Shown here piece by piece: positions 17,678 to 25,206 of a stretch of 64,000 nt of DNA; position 1 is the stretch's first letter, and every line of letters begins with the position of its first letter. The notes beneath the pieces were generated by a model. It made no database searches and was not told the origin of the DNA. It worked only from the letters and a program-made list of their open reading frames with translations. The DNA is from Ulvibacterium sp. (lineage in GTDB: Bacteria; Bacteroidota; Bacteroidia; Flavobacteriales; Flavobacteriaceae): positions 1 through 64,000 of the forward strand of contig NZ_JANQOO010000003.1 in assembly GCF_028285715.1 (NCBI RefSeq). The letters run 5' to 3'. The position numbers and the translations under genes were made by a program.

Positions 17678-18262
17678 ATGAAGACGATTCTAAAATTTAC
17701 AACAATTATTGCCCTATTGCTAGTAGCAACTACAGCTGTGGCAAAAGAACCGAAACTTAGAGTTATCAACAAGGCGAATGACAAAGCCCTTGTTTTTGAA
17801 TGGGACACCCAGGAAGAGGACACCTATATTAAGATTGTCGATGCCGACGGTAACGTTATCTATTCCGAGGATATTTTGGATACCAAGGTGTATACCAAGA
17901 AATTCGATTTAAAAAACTTGGAGGAAGGGGATTACCTATTGGAAGCTGAAAATGCCTTGAAAAAAATCACTTATACCATAAATGTCAATGACAAGGTTGG
18001 TGTCGCAAAAAGAAAGGAAAAGGTTAAACCTGTGTTCAGAAAAGTAGATGATATGGTTTACTTGAACCTTTTGAACTTAGAAGGCAAAAAAGTCGAAATT
18101 AAGGTGGTGGACAGTGATAACCGAATGGTTTTTAAGGAAACCCTTGATAATGACACACTTGTTGAAAAAGCGTTTAACTTCAAAAATGCCTATTCCGGTA
18201 ATTATACCGTAATCGTAAGGGATAACAGTTCGGTTCATTATGAAGACATTGTTGTTAACTAA
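17678..18262 (+). CDS. Small secreted beta-rich protein, DUF3244-like
   Basis: 194 residues with a signal peptide ending near TTAVAKE. The mature part contains two similar halves: an EWDTQEEDTYIKIVDADGNVIYSE segment and a later LEGKKVEIKVVDSDNRMVFKE segment, each followed by a GxY(L/T) strand. This is the pattern of two small Ig-like/DUF3244 or T9SS-tail-like beta-sandwiches. There are no cysteines or catalytic motifs. Function unknown; the gene is alone between a promoter box and a strong terminator. Confidence 0.8.
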   Translation: MKTILKFTTIIALLLVATTAVAKEPKLRVINKANDKALVFEWDTQEEDTYIKIVDADGNVIYSEDILDTKVYTKKFDLKNLEEGDYLLEAENALKKITYTINVNDKVGVAKRKEKVKPVFRKVDDMVYLNLLNLEGKKVEIKVVDSDNRMVFKETLDNDTLVEKAFNFKNAYSGNYTVIVRDNSSVHYEDIVVN

Positions 18263-18288
18263 ATTAGTTTAAGTTGAGTTGATTTTTT

Positions 18289-18318
18289 GGCCCTGAAGGT
18301 TCTCGATCCTTCGGGGCC
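18289..18318. terminator. Strong bidirectional terminator
   Basis: GGCCCTGAAGG (18289-18299), 8-nt loop, CCTTCGGGGCC (18308-18318); 11 pairs with one G-T. T-runs on both sides serve the plus-strand secreted protein and the convergent minus-strand DoxX-like gene. Confidence 0.9.
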
Positions 18319-18325
18319 TTTTCAT

Positions 18326-18691
18326 TTAAAAGGGTAAGTAGAGGTAAGCCCAATACATTAACGCAAACTGCAAGGGAATTCGCCAAATCAACATCCACTG
18401 GGGAAGGCCCATGGAAGCCTTTTTGTTAAATAGCATATGAAAATGTACCGGCAAAAAAAATGTGAGCATTCCTATAATACCGTAAATGGCCAAATCTTTA
18501 GTTTCGGTAAAACATAATGCAATCCCCAGAATAATCTCCGCCAATCCGCTCAGCGTAACCAGAATTTTATGACCGGGCAGATAAGCGGGCAAAATTTGCC
18601 GATACATTTTGGGCTTTATGAAATGCATTAGGCCAGCCACCACATAAACAGTGGCCATAAGGTAAAGATGCCAAGGATAGGATGCCCCCAC
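18326..18691 (-). CDS. DoxX-like small membrane protein
   Basis: 121 residues with four hydrophobic helices (VYVVAGLMHFIKP, ILVTLSGLAEIILGIALCF, YGIIGMLTFFLPVHF, LQFALMYWAYLYL). AGLMHFIKP and LSGLAEIILGI are typical of DoxX/DUF4870-like membrane proteins. It starts with GTG at 18691, overlapping the MOSC stop by one base (TAGTG), so it is co-translated with that gene. Function unknown. Confidence 0.82.
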   Translation of the reverse strand: MGASYPWHLYLMATVYVVAGLMHFIKPKMYRQILPAYLPGHKILVTLSGLAEIILGIALCFTETKDLAIYGIIGMLTFFLPVHFHMLFNKKASMGLPQWMLIWRIPLQFALMYWAYLYLPF

Positions 18692-19323
18692 TACAAGTAT
18701 TTTTTTAGCCGTTCCCTTTTACGTTCAGGCAAGGCGGTATTTGCTATTGCCAGTTGTAAAATATCGGGATCTTTCTTTCGCTCAAAAAGAAAGTTAAAAA
18801 ATTGTTTAACAGTAAGAGGATTTTCAGAAGTTCGTTCCAATTGCAATATGTCACCAGTCTTTACTTGTCCTTCCTCCAAAATCCGTACATACATACCAGA
18901 AAAACCATGGTCTATAAACTGCCGCAATATGTCCTGATTACCGAAACGGACTCCTAATTTATAACAAGGTTCCCGAGGTTGCGAGACTTGTACCAAGGCC
19001 GTACCTACCTGAAAGATGTCACCGATACGGATTTGAGTCTCATCCAGCCCTGCTACGGTAAGATTTTCTCCAAACATTCCCCAATCCCATGTCAAGTCCG
19101 GATATAGTTCTTTCCAATAGGGATATTGATCTTTGGAAAAGAGATAGCATGCCTTATGAACACCACCATGTACCTTGCGATTTGAAATCGTATCCTTGGC
19201 AACAGATTCCTTTTCCAAGAGCAAAGGTTCGGAGACCGGATATTTGTAAATGCCTGTTTGTTCCTTTTTGTCGTTCCAAATAATGGTAGTTGGCCGGCCG
19301 ATATTGGTAGAAGTAATATGCAT
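18691..19323 (-). CDS. MOSC domain protein (YiiM-like)
   Basis: 210 residues. The MOSC domain occupies about 35-165 with KVHGGVHKACYLFS, WGMFGENLTV, IRIGDIFQVG and the conserved cysteine in PREPCYKLG; it ends in a C-terminal helical YiiM-type extension. MOSC proteins handle molybdenum-cofactor sulfur or reduce N-hydroxylated compounds (YiiM/YcbX). The substrate is not predictable here. Coupled to the DoxX-like gene. Confidence 0.92.
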   Translation of the reverse strand: MHITSTNIGRPTTIIWNDKKEQTGIYKYPVSEPLLLEKESVAKDTISNRKVHGGVHKACYLFSKDQYPYWKELYPDLTWDWGMFGENLTVAGLDETQIRIGDIFQVGTALVQVSQPREPCYKLGVRFGNQDILRQFIDHGFSGMYVRILEEGQVKTGDILQLERTSENPLTVKQFFNFLFERKKDPDILQLAIANTALPERKRERLKKYL

Positions 19324-19336
19324 TCCCTAAAAGTAA

Positions 19337-19364
19337 AAAACCATCGCGGTTCTGCGATGGTTTT
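19337..19364 (-). terminator. Terminator after the DUF6249 gene
   Basis: AAAACCATCGC (19337-19347), 6-nt loop, GCGATGGTTTT (19354-19364). It separates the DUF6249 stop (19393) from the MOSC start (19323). Confidence 0.88.
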
Positions 19365-19392
19365 GGTCACGTTTTAACAAAATAGAGATTTC

Positions 19393-19746
19393 CTAATCCT
19401 CTTTATCCATTTTCTTGGTTAAGAAGAAGCCTACTAAGAGCCCAGTACCTGCCATAAGGAAGATACATCCTGGCATGGCAATCTCCCAGTCCACATTAAG
19501 ATTGGTGGCCAAAATGCCACCGATTACAATCCCGGCTCCAATACCCATAAGTAAAAGGGCAATGTTTAAAATGAGTATTTTCCAGACCGCTGATGGCCTT
19601 TCCCTTTTTCCCTTTACAAAGATGCTGGCATCCGCCCCTTTTTCAATGAGGGCTAGGCGTTCCTTGTTACGGGTGGAATAATGAAGGTAGGTGATCGCGA
19701 AAACCACCAAAAAAAAACTAACGGGTATTAAAATTGCTGCTGCCAT
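19393..19746 (-). CDS. DUF6249 small membrane protein
   Basis: 117 residues from the ATG at 19746. The in-frame start at 19812 would lie inside the -10 element of the proposed promoter, so it is rejected. One N-terminal helix (about 2-20), a cytoplasmic basic stretch (RNKERLALIEKGADASIF), then two further helices. This arrangement matches DUF6249 proteins, often found beside ECF sigma genes in Flavobacteriaceae. It diverges from the sigma gene and shares the same promoter motif, so it is a likely member of that regulon. Molecular role unknown. Confidence 0.85.
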   Translation of the reverse strand: MAAAILIPVSFFLVVFAITYLHYSTRNKERLALIEKGADASIFVKGKRERPSAVWKILILNIALLLMGIGAGIVIGGILATNLNVDWEIAMPGCIFLMAGTGLLVGFFLTKKMDKED

Positions 19747-19808
19747 TTGATTTGTTTTTAGTTTACCCGATGTCGGGTAGTTCGATTCATAAATTAAACT
19801 TGTTTGTC

Positions 19809-19842
19809 CCATAGGACGGTCACAACTTTTTTAAGGTTACAC
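19809..19842 (-). promoter_or_regulatory. ECF-type promoter, GTGTAACC-N17-GTCCTATGG, for the DUF6249 gene
   Basis: Read on the minus strand: GTGTAACC (19842-19835), a 17-nt spacer, GTCCTATGG (19817-19809). It is identical in both boxes and in spacing to the promoter facing the sigma gene, and the AAC and GTC cores suit an ECF -35/-10 pair. The leader to the ATG at 19746 would be about 55 nt. Confidence 0.75.
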
Positions 19843-19866
19843 AAAAAGTAATTTTTTTTCAGAAAA

Positions 19867-19900
19867 GTGTAACCTCCTTTGTAATTTCAATGTCCTATGG
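19867..19900 (+). promoter_or_regulatory. ECF-type promoter, GTGTAACC-N17-GTCCTATGG, for the sigma gene
   Basis: GTGTAACC (19867-19874), 17-nt spacer, GTCCTATGG (19892-19900). The predicted transcription start falls at or next to the ATG (19907), so the mRNA would be leaderless or nearly so. The same motif on the other side points to autoregulation by the encoded sigma factor. Confidence 0.78.
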
Positions 19901-19906
19901 AATGTA

Positions 19907-20470
19907 ATGAGCCTTCAACAAGACCAACATTATATTGATCAAGTTATCAAAGGGGATATCAATGCCTTTTCGGTTTTGGTAGACCGATATAAACATATGG
20001 TCTATACTTTGGCTGTTCGTATGGTTAGGAACAATGAGGAAGCCGAAGAAGTAGCTCAGGACACCTTCTTGAAAGTTTATAAGGCATTACCAAGTTTCAA
20101 GGGTGATTCAAAGTTTTCCACCTGGGTCTATAAAATAGCCTATAACCGTAGTCTGGACTATGTAAAAAAATTAAGCAGAATGCCTGAAACGACATTAATC
20201 GAGGAATATGGGGAACACAATAGGACAAATCTTAAAACAGTCCTGGACCAATTTGAAATTGATACAAGGAAAGAAACCATTAAAAGCGCGATGCAGGAAC
20301 TACCGGCCGACTATGCTACAATACTTACCTTGCATTATTTTGAAGAGCTTTCCTTAAAGGAAATTTCCAAAGTAATGGATGCAAGTCCGGACACCTTGAA
20401 GGTAAAGTTATTTAGGGCCCGTAAACGGTTGGGAGGAATTCTAAAAGATAGATTACAAGAAAAAATTTAA
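19907..20470 (+). CDS. ECF RNA polymerase sigma factor
   Basis: 187 residues. Region 2 (DINAFSVLVDRYKHMVYTLA, EEAEEVAQDTFLKVY, FSTWVYKIAYNRSLDYVKK) melts the -10 element; region 4 (LPADYATILTLHYFEELSLKEI, SPDTLKVKLFRARKRL) binds the -35. No region 3 is present, as expected for ECF factors. It is followed 7 bp later by a small membrane protein that may be its anti-sigma factor. Twin promoter motifs suggest autoregulation. Confidence 0.95.
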   Translation: MSLQQDQHYIDQVIKGDINAFSVLVDRYKHMVYTLAVRMVRNNEEAEEVAQDTFLKVYKALPSFKGDSKFSTWVYKIAYNRSLDYVKKLSRMPETTLIEEYGEHNRTNLKTVLDQFEIDTRKETIKSAMQELPADYATILTLHYFEELSLKEISKVMDASPDTLKVKLFRARKRLGGILKDRLQEKI

Positions 20471-20477
20471 AGGAACC

Positions 20478-20897
20478 ATGGAAAAGGACGAAAATAAAGA
20501 ACTGGACGCTTTTTATAAAAAGATAATTCAGGAATCCGGATTGGAGGAACCTTCTGCTAATTTTACGGCTTCCGTAATCTCCAAGATTCAACAAGAAAAC
20601 CAAAGGGCGGAAATATTTTCATATCGTCCTTTAATTCCGCGCTACGTATGGTGGGTTTCTACTGTTTTATTAAGCGTTTTCTTTGGCTTTGTCTTTCTAA
20701 AACCCGAAAATTCGGAATTTACGATCCTGCCGGCATGGAACTTGGATTTTTTCAAAATGGATGCCTTTGTTGCTGCATTGAACAGTTTTCAGCTTCCGGA
20801 TGCATTGGTCTATGGATTCTTAAGCTTGGCTATTTTTATTTCTTTCCAGGCCTACTTACTAAAAACACATTGGAATAAACAATTTATCGTGGAATGA
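20478..20897 (+). CDS. Small two-helix membrane protein, probable anti-sigma factor
   Basis: 139 residues. The first about 55 residues are a soluble, charged N-terminus (DAFYKKIIQESGLEEPSANFTASVISKIQ), followed by two membrane helices (about 58-75 and 112-130). Lying 7 bp after the ECF sigma gene, with a cytoplasmic helical N-terminus and membrane anchor, it fits an anti-sigma role. No zinc-binding HxxxCxxC motif is present, so the assignment rests on context. Confidence 0.7.
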   Translation: MEKDENKELDAFYKKIIQESGLEEPSANFTASVISKIQQENQRAEIFSYRPLIPRYVWWVSTVLLSVFFGFVFLKPENSEFTILPAWNLDFFKMDAFVAALNSFQLPDALVYGFLSLAIFISFQAYLLKTHWNKQFIVE

Positions 20898-20953
20898 TTT
20901 CTCCAATACTTCTTCAGCGATGCTCTGGAACTGATTTCCTTGAAAACTCGGTA

Positions 20954-22141
20954 TCACTGCACAGAAAACTGGAATGAGGTTTCCGAAGTATACTTTTCCC
21001 CAGGATTTAGGACCACGGAAGGGAAGTCCGGTTTGTTGGGAGAATCCGGATAGTGTTGTGTTTCCAGGCAAAAACCACTCCTTTGTCCATAAAAACCACC
21101 TCCTTTTTTAGGCAATGTACCTTCCAAGAAATTACCGGTGTAAAATTGAACTCCCGGTTCCGTTGAAAAGACTTCCATAACACGTCCACTTTCAGGATGA
21201 TAGACCCTTGCTATTGAACGTAAACCGGTATCCTGCCCGTTCAATACCCAGCAATGATCATAACCTATACCTATTTTCAATTGCTCGTGGTCCTTTTCAA
21301 TGTCCGCACCAATGGTCTTGGGTGTGGTAAAATCGAATGGCGTGCCTTTCACTGATGCCAATTCCCCCAAAGGAATCAATTCTTCATCTACAGGAAGGTA
21401 ATGATCGGCATTGAGCATCATTTCATGGTCTAATATGGTCTCTGAAAAATTCCCGGAAAGGTTAAAATAGGAATGCTGGGTTAGGTTTACTATGGTGGTC
21501 TTATCGGTAGTTGCCTCATAGAGCACCCGTAAGGTATTATCATTGGTTAGGATATAGGTGACCAATACATCAAGGTTTCCCGGATAACCCTCCTCCATAT
21601 CCTTACTGATATATGCAAGCTTTAGCGCCACAAAATCCTGGTCCTTTTCCTGTGATGCTTTCCAAATCACCTTGTCGAACCCTTTTTCCCCACCATGTAG
21701 ATGGTTCTCCCCATTATTTTTGGCCAAGGAATACTCTATGTCGTTTAGGGTAAACTTGGCCTCCGCGATTCGATTTCCATATCGACCTACAAGAGCCCCG
21801 AAAAATGGGTTCTTTTCCAAATAAAGGTCCAGTGAATCATAGCCCAAAACAATATTCTCCAAATTTCCCTTCTTATTCGGAACTTTTAAGGAGGTGATGA
21901 TACCTCCGTAGGTAATGATGTCCACAGTTACCCCATTGCCATTCTTTAGCGTATAAAGATCAACGCTTTCGCCTTCCGGTGTGGTTCCATATTCACTTTT
22001 TTCTATGTTTGGTGCATCTTTCAAATCTTTGGAAATTTCTTCTTTGGATTGCTCTTTCTTCTTTTCCGTTTTGCAGTCGAAATTTAAAAGGGCCAAGCCC
22101 AATACTAAAAAATAACAAAGGTATTTATTACAGGAAAACAT
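20954..22141 (-). CDS. Lipoprotein aldose 1-epimerase (galactose mutarotase)
   Basis: 395 residues with a lipoprotein-like signal (LLNFDCKTE), an about 40-residue charged linker, then the mutarotase domain. Motifs: VGRYGNRIA, NHLHGGEKGFDKVIW (catalytic His), LTQHSYFNLSG (catalytic His/Tyr), IGYDHCWVL, and VQFYTGNFL. Interconverts alpha and beta hexose anomers. The lipidated, extracytoplasmic form suggests that it acts on sugars during uptake. No sugar operon surrounds it. Confidence 0.92.
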   Translation of the reverse strand: MFSCNKYLCYFLVLGLALLNFDCKTEKKKEQSKEEISKDLKDAPNIEKSEYGTTPEGESVDLYTLKNGNGVTVDIITYGGIITSLKVPNKKGNLENIVLGYDSLDLYLEKNPFFGALVGRYGNRIAEAKFTLNDIEYSLAKNNGENHLHGGEKGFDKVIWKASQEKDQDFVALKLAYISKDMEEGYPGNLDVLVTYILTNDNTLRVLYEATTDKTTIVNLTQHSYFNLSGNFSETILDHEMMLNADHYLPVDEELIPLGELASVKGTPFDFTTPKTIGADIEKDHEQLKIGIGYDHCWVLNGQDTGLRSIARVYHPESGRVMEVFSTEPGVQFYTGNFLEGTLPKKGGGFYGQRSGFCLETQHYPDSPNKPDFPSVVLNPGEKYTSETSFQFSVQ

Positions 22142-22205
22142 CGATAATTGGATTAGCAGGTTGAATATAATTAAAGGAAAGATAGCGTTTATTGGTCAAT
22201 AAAAA

Positions 22206-22241
22206 ACCGCCCAGTTTCAAAAATCGAGAAAGCAGGGCGGT
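22206..22241 (-). terminator. Terminator after htpG
   Basis: ACCGCCC (22206-22212) and GGGCGGT (22235-22241) with a 22-nt loop; on the minus strand a T-run follows. It lies between the htpG stop (22277) and the mutarotase start. Confidence 0.65.
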
Positions 22242-22276
22242 CTGTGCCACTTCTAATAATCCATTGTTGACAAGGC

Positions 22277-24163
22277 TTACTTCACCATTTCATAGCTACG
22301 CTTAATAAAATTGGTCAATTCCTCACCTTTAAGCAACCCTTTTGAAAGTCTGGCCAAATCAATGGATTGATTGATCAGACGCTCCCTTTTCTTAGCTGTT
22401 TTGGTGTTTAGGATTTCACCTACGAGTTCGTGATTGGTGTTTACGATAAGGTTGTACATTTCCGGCATATTGCCCATACCGAACATACCACCGCCACCGG
22501 TCTGCTGCATTTCCTTCATTCTTCTCATAAACTCGGGCTCTGTAATGATAAAAGGTGATGCATCGCTGTCCATGGCCTCAAGTTGAACCGTATACTTTTT
22601 ATCCTCTAGGACCTCTTCTAAATTTGTCTTTAGTTTTTCCTTTTCCTCATCGGATAATTTGGAAATTTGCGTATCCTCCTTTTTAATAAGATTGTCCAGA
22701 TGATCGGCATCTACACGGGCAAAGGAAAGTTTTTCTTTGGAAGTTTCCAGTTTCTGCATAAGGTGGGAAATGATTGGAGAATCCAATAACAATACTTCGT
22801 AACCTTTTGCTTTGGCTGCTTCAATATAGCTATGTTGTTCCTCTAGATTCGATGCATAAAGCAGTATCAATTTTTCATCCTTGTCCGTCTGGTTGGCCTT
22901 TACTTTTTCCTGAAGTTCCTCAAAGGTGTAATAGTTATTGTCCACGGTAGGATAAAGTGCAAACTTCTCCGCTTTTTCAAAGAATTTGTCTTCGGAAAGC
23001 ATGCCGTATTCTATTACGATTTTAATATCGTTCCATTTCTTTTCAAATTCCTCTCGGTCATTTTTGAAGAGTGAATTCAGTTTATCGGCCACTTTTCGGG
23101 TTATATAGGAGGATATTTTCTTTACGGCCCCATCTGCCTGCAGGTATGAGCGTGAAACGTTCAGGGGAATGTCCGGAGAGTCTATAACACCTCTAAGCAT
23201 GGTGAGGAATTCCGGAACGATACCCTCTACATTGTCCGTAACGAATACTTGATTTTGATAGAGCTGTATACGGTCCTTTTGAATATTAAGGTCGTTTGTC
23301 AACTTTGGGAAATACAATATTCCGGTAAGATTAAAAGGATAATCAACGTTTAGGTGAATATGGAATAGAGGTTCCTCGAATTGCATGGGATACAACTCCC
23401 TATAAAAATCCTTATAATCCTTATCCTCTAAGTCAGTAGGTTGTTTGGTCCAAGCGGGATTAGGGTTGTTTACAATGTTATCTACCTCTTCGGTAGGGGC
23501 GGGATCTTCTTCTTTGGCATCTTCCGGTTTTGGCAAGGTTTCCGTTCGAGTACCGAACTTTATAGGTATAGGCATAAACTTATTGTACTTACGTAACAGC
23601 TCGCTTATCCTATTGTCTTCAAGAAACTCAGTGGAATCCTCAGCAATATGAAGAATTATTTCGGTACCTCTTGCTTCTCTTTTTCCTTTCTTCAAGTTAA
23701 ATTCCGGGGAGCCATCACAAGTCCAATGTACCGCGGATTCGTCCTTGTAGCTTTTGGTAATGATTTCCACTTTATCGGCTACCATGAAAGAGGAATAGAA
23801 TCCTAGTCCAAAATGACCAATAATACCGGCGTCTTTTTCGGCGTCCTTGTATTTGCCCAGGAACTCCTCCGCTCCCGAAAAGGCAACTTCGTTAATATAT
23901 TTTTTGACCTCTTCCTCGGTCATACCAATACCCTGATCAGTGATGTGGATTTTTTTTCCTTTCTTGTCTACCCTTAACTCAATAATAGGGTTTCCGTATT
24001 CCACTTTGGCTTCTCCAATAGCGGTTAAATGCTTAAGCTTTAATGTCGCATCAGTTGCATTGGATATAAGCTCCCTAAGAAATATCTCGTGATCGCTGTA
24101 TAAAAACTTTTTTATGAGTGGAAAAATGTTTTCTACCGAAACATTGATCTTACCTGTTGCCAT
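22277..24163 (-). CDS. htpG: Molecular chaperone HtpG (Hsp90)
   Basis: 628 residues, the normal bacterial Hsp90 length. The N-terminal ATPase shows FLRELISNATDA, TDQGIGMT and GHFGLGFYSSFMV (Bergerat fold motifs). The middle domain has PLNVSRSYLQ, and the C-terminal dimer domain is about 500-628. A Met/Gly-rich stretch (QQTGGGGMFGMGNMPEM, about 552-568) is an insertion typical of Bacteroidota HtpG. Cytoplasmic protein-folding chaperone. Its own promoter lies in 24164-24320. Confidence 0.97.
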   Translation of the reverse strand: MATGKINVSVENIFPLIKKFLYSDHEIFLRELISNATDATLKLKHLTAIGEAKVEYGNPIIELRVDKKGKKIHITDQGIGMTEEEVKKYINEVAFSGAEEFLGKYKDAEKDAGIIGHFGLGFYSSFMVADKVEIITKSYKDESAVHWTCDGSPEFNLKKGKREARGTEIILHIAEDSTEFLEDNRISELLRKYNKFMPIPIKFGTRTETLPKPEDAKEEDPAPTEEVDNIVNNPNPAWTKQPTDLEDKDYKDFYRELYPMQFEEPLFHIHLNVDYPFNLTGILYFPKLTNDLNIQKDRIQLYQNQVFVTDNVEGIVPEFLTMLRGVIDSPDIPLNVSRSYLQADGAVKKISSYITRKVADKLNSLFKNDREEFEKKWNDIKIVIEYGMLSEDKFFEKAEKFALYPTVDNNYYTFEELQEKVKANQTDKDEKLILLYASNLEEQHSYIEAAKAKGYEVLLLDSPIISHLMQKLETSKEKLSFARVDADHLDNLIKKEDTQISKLSDEEKEKLKTNLEEVLEDKKYTVQLEAMDSDASPFIITEPEFMRRMKEMQQTGGGGMFGMGNMPEMYNLIVNTNHELVGEILNTKTAKKRERLINQSIDLARLSKGLLKGEELTNFIKRSYEMVK

Positions 24164-24320
24164 TATTGTCTATTTTTTTCAGTTAATGCTTATCGGATGA
24201 CCAAAAAAAGTACCATACTGCAAAGGAGTGACAAACTGACATATTGCGGGCTACGAGATTTTAACACAAACTTTAACATCTATTTTGTTTAATTTATTTT
24301 ATAAATAATTAAACGTTTTT

Positions 24321-24328
24321 TATCTTTG
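24321..24328 (+). promoter_or_regulatory. -7 box TATCTTTG for the candidate small RNA
   Basis: A perfect TAnnTTTG match 80-110 bp upstream of an intrinsic terminator with no gene between. The predicted transcription start is about 24334. The flank 24164-24320 is A/T-rich and also holds the divergent htpG promoter. Confidence 0.6.
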
Positions 24329-24331
24329 TTT

Positions 24332-24441
24332 GTGATTAGGAAGAAAAATTGCTATGAAGATTTTAATTCTATAATCACGTTTGATTATTTATTGGTTAGG
24401 TTGTTTGAAAACGTGCGCTCTTTTGAGGGCACGTTTTTTTT
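24332..24441 (+). ncRNA. Candidate small RNA or transcription attenuator upstream of the TetR gene
   Basis: An about 108-nt interval from a -7 box to an intrinsic terminator, with no protein gene. A 5' stem is possible between GTGATTA (24332-24338) and TAATCAC (24372-24378). A second hairpin at the 3' end is followed by eight T. The size and layout are compatible with a 6S-like RNA of flavobacteria, but I cannot confirm any family. If readthrough occurs it would act as a leader/attenuator for TetR-UbiB. A possible TACCTTTA box at 24494 could be a separate promoter for the TetR gene. Confidence 0.45.
24411..24441 (+). terminator. Intrinsic terminator of the candidate small RNA
   Basis: ACGTGCGCTC (24411-24420), TTTT loop, GAGGGCACGT (24425-24434), with one G-G mismatch, then a run of T. 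No plus-strand gene precedes it in 24164-24410. Confidence 0.85.
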
Positions 24442-24519
24442 CCAGGAAGAGATTTCGTATTCCCTTAACACAAATTCAAATCCTGTAGCAGTACCTTTAG
24501 ACAACATAAAAACAAAGCG

Positions 24520-25179
24520 ATGGCAACGAAGACAAAAACCAAAGAAACATCGAAAGACGAAATTATAGCCATGTATATGGACTATGTGCTGGAACATGAA
24601 TCCGTTCCCAAATCCATTTATAAATTCTGCAAGACCAATGGTATCGCGGAAATGGAGTTCTACAAGCATTTTGGTTCCCTAGAGGGATTGCAAAAGGTTA
24701 TCTGGGAACAGTTCTATGTAAAAACCGAGAACCTAATTCAAGAAAACAAGGAATACGGGCAATTTTCCAATAGGGAAAAAATGCTCACTTTTTTCTACTC
24801 CTTTTTTGAATTACTTACCCTAAATAGGAGTTATATCCTTTTTTGCCTGAAGCAGGATGGGAGTCCGTTAAAAAAATTGGAACAGTTAAAGGGCCTTAGG
24901 AAGCATATCAAGGAATTTGCTAGGGACCTCATTGAGGACGGCAACTCCGAAAAGTCACTAAAATTAACAAAACATAATCCCCAACTTTTTTCCGAGGGTG
25001 CCTGGCTGCAATTCCTTTTTGTTCTGAGGTTTTGGATGAATGACGATTCCGCAGGTTTTGAGAAGACCGATTTGGCAATTGAAAAATCCATCAATACCAT
25101 TTTTGATGTATTCGACAATACGCCTTTGGAGAATATAGTTGACTTTGGGAAATTCCTTTACAAAGAAACCTTTGCATAA
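24520..25179 (+). CDS. TetR/AcrR family regulator
   Basis: 219 residues. After a lysine/threonine-rich N-terminus, residues about 13-65 form the TetR helix-turn-helix (IIAMYMDYVLEHE, SIYKFCKTNGIAEMEFYKHFGSLEGLQKVI). The helical rest is a ligand/dimer domain. It lies 27 bp before the UbiB-like kinase gene and likely forms an operon with it. The ligand is unknown. Confidence 0.88.
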   Translation: MATKTKTKETSKDEIIAMYMDYVLEHESVPKSIYKFCKTNGIAEMEFYKHFGSLEGLQKVIWEQFYVKTENLIQENKEYGQFSNREKMLTFFYSFFELLTLNRSYILFCLKQDGSPLKKLEQLKGLRKHIKEFARDLIEDGNSEKSLKLTKHNPQLFSEGAWLQFLFVLRFWMNDDSAGFEKTDLAIEKSINTIFDVFDNTPLENIVDFGKFLYKETFA

Positions 25180-25206
25180 CACATCTAAAAAACAAGTACG
25201 TTACTT

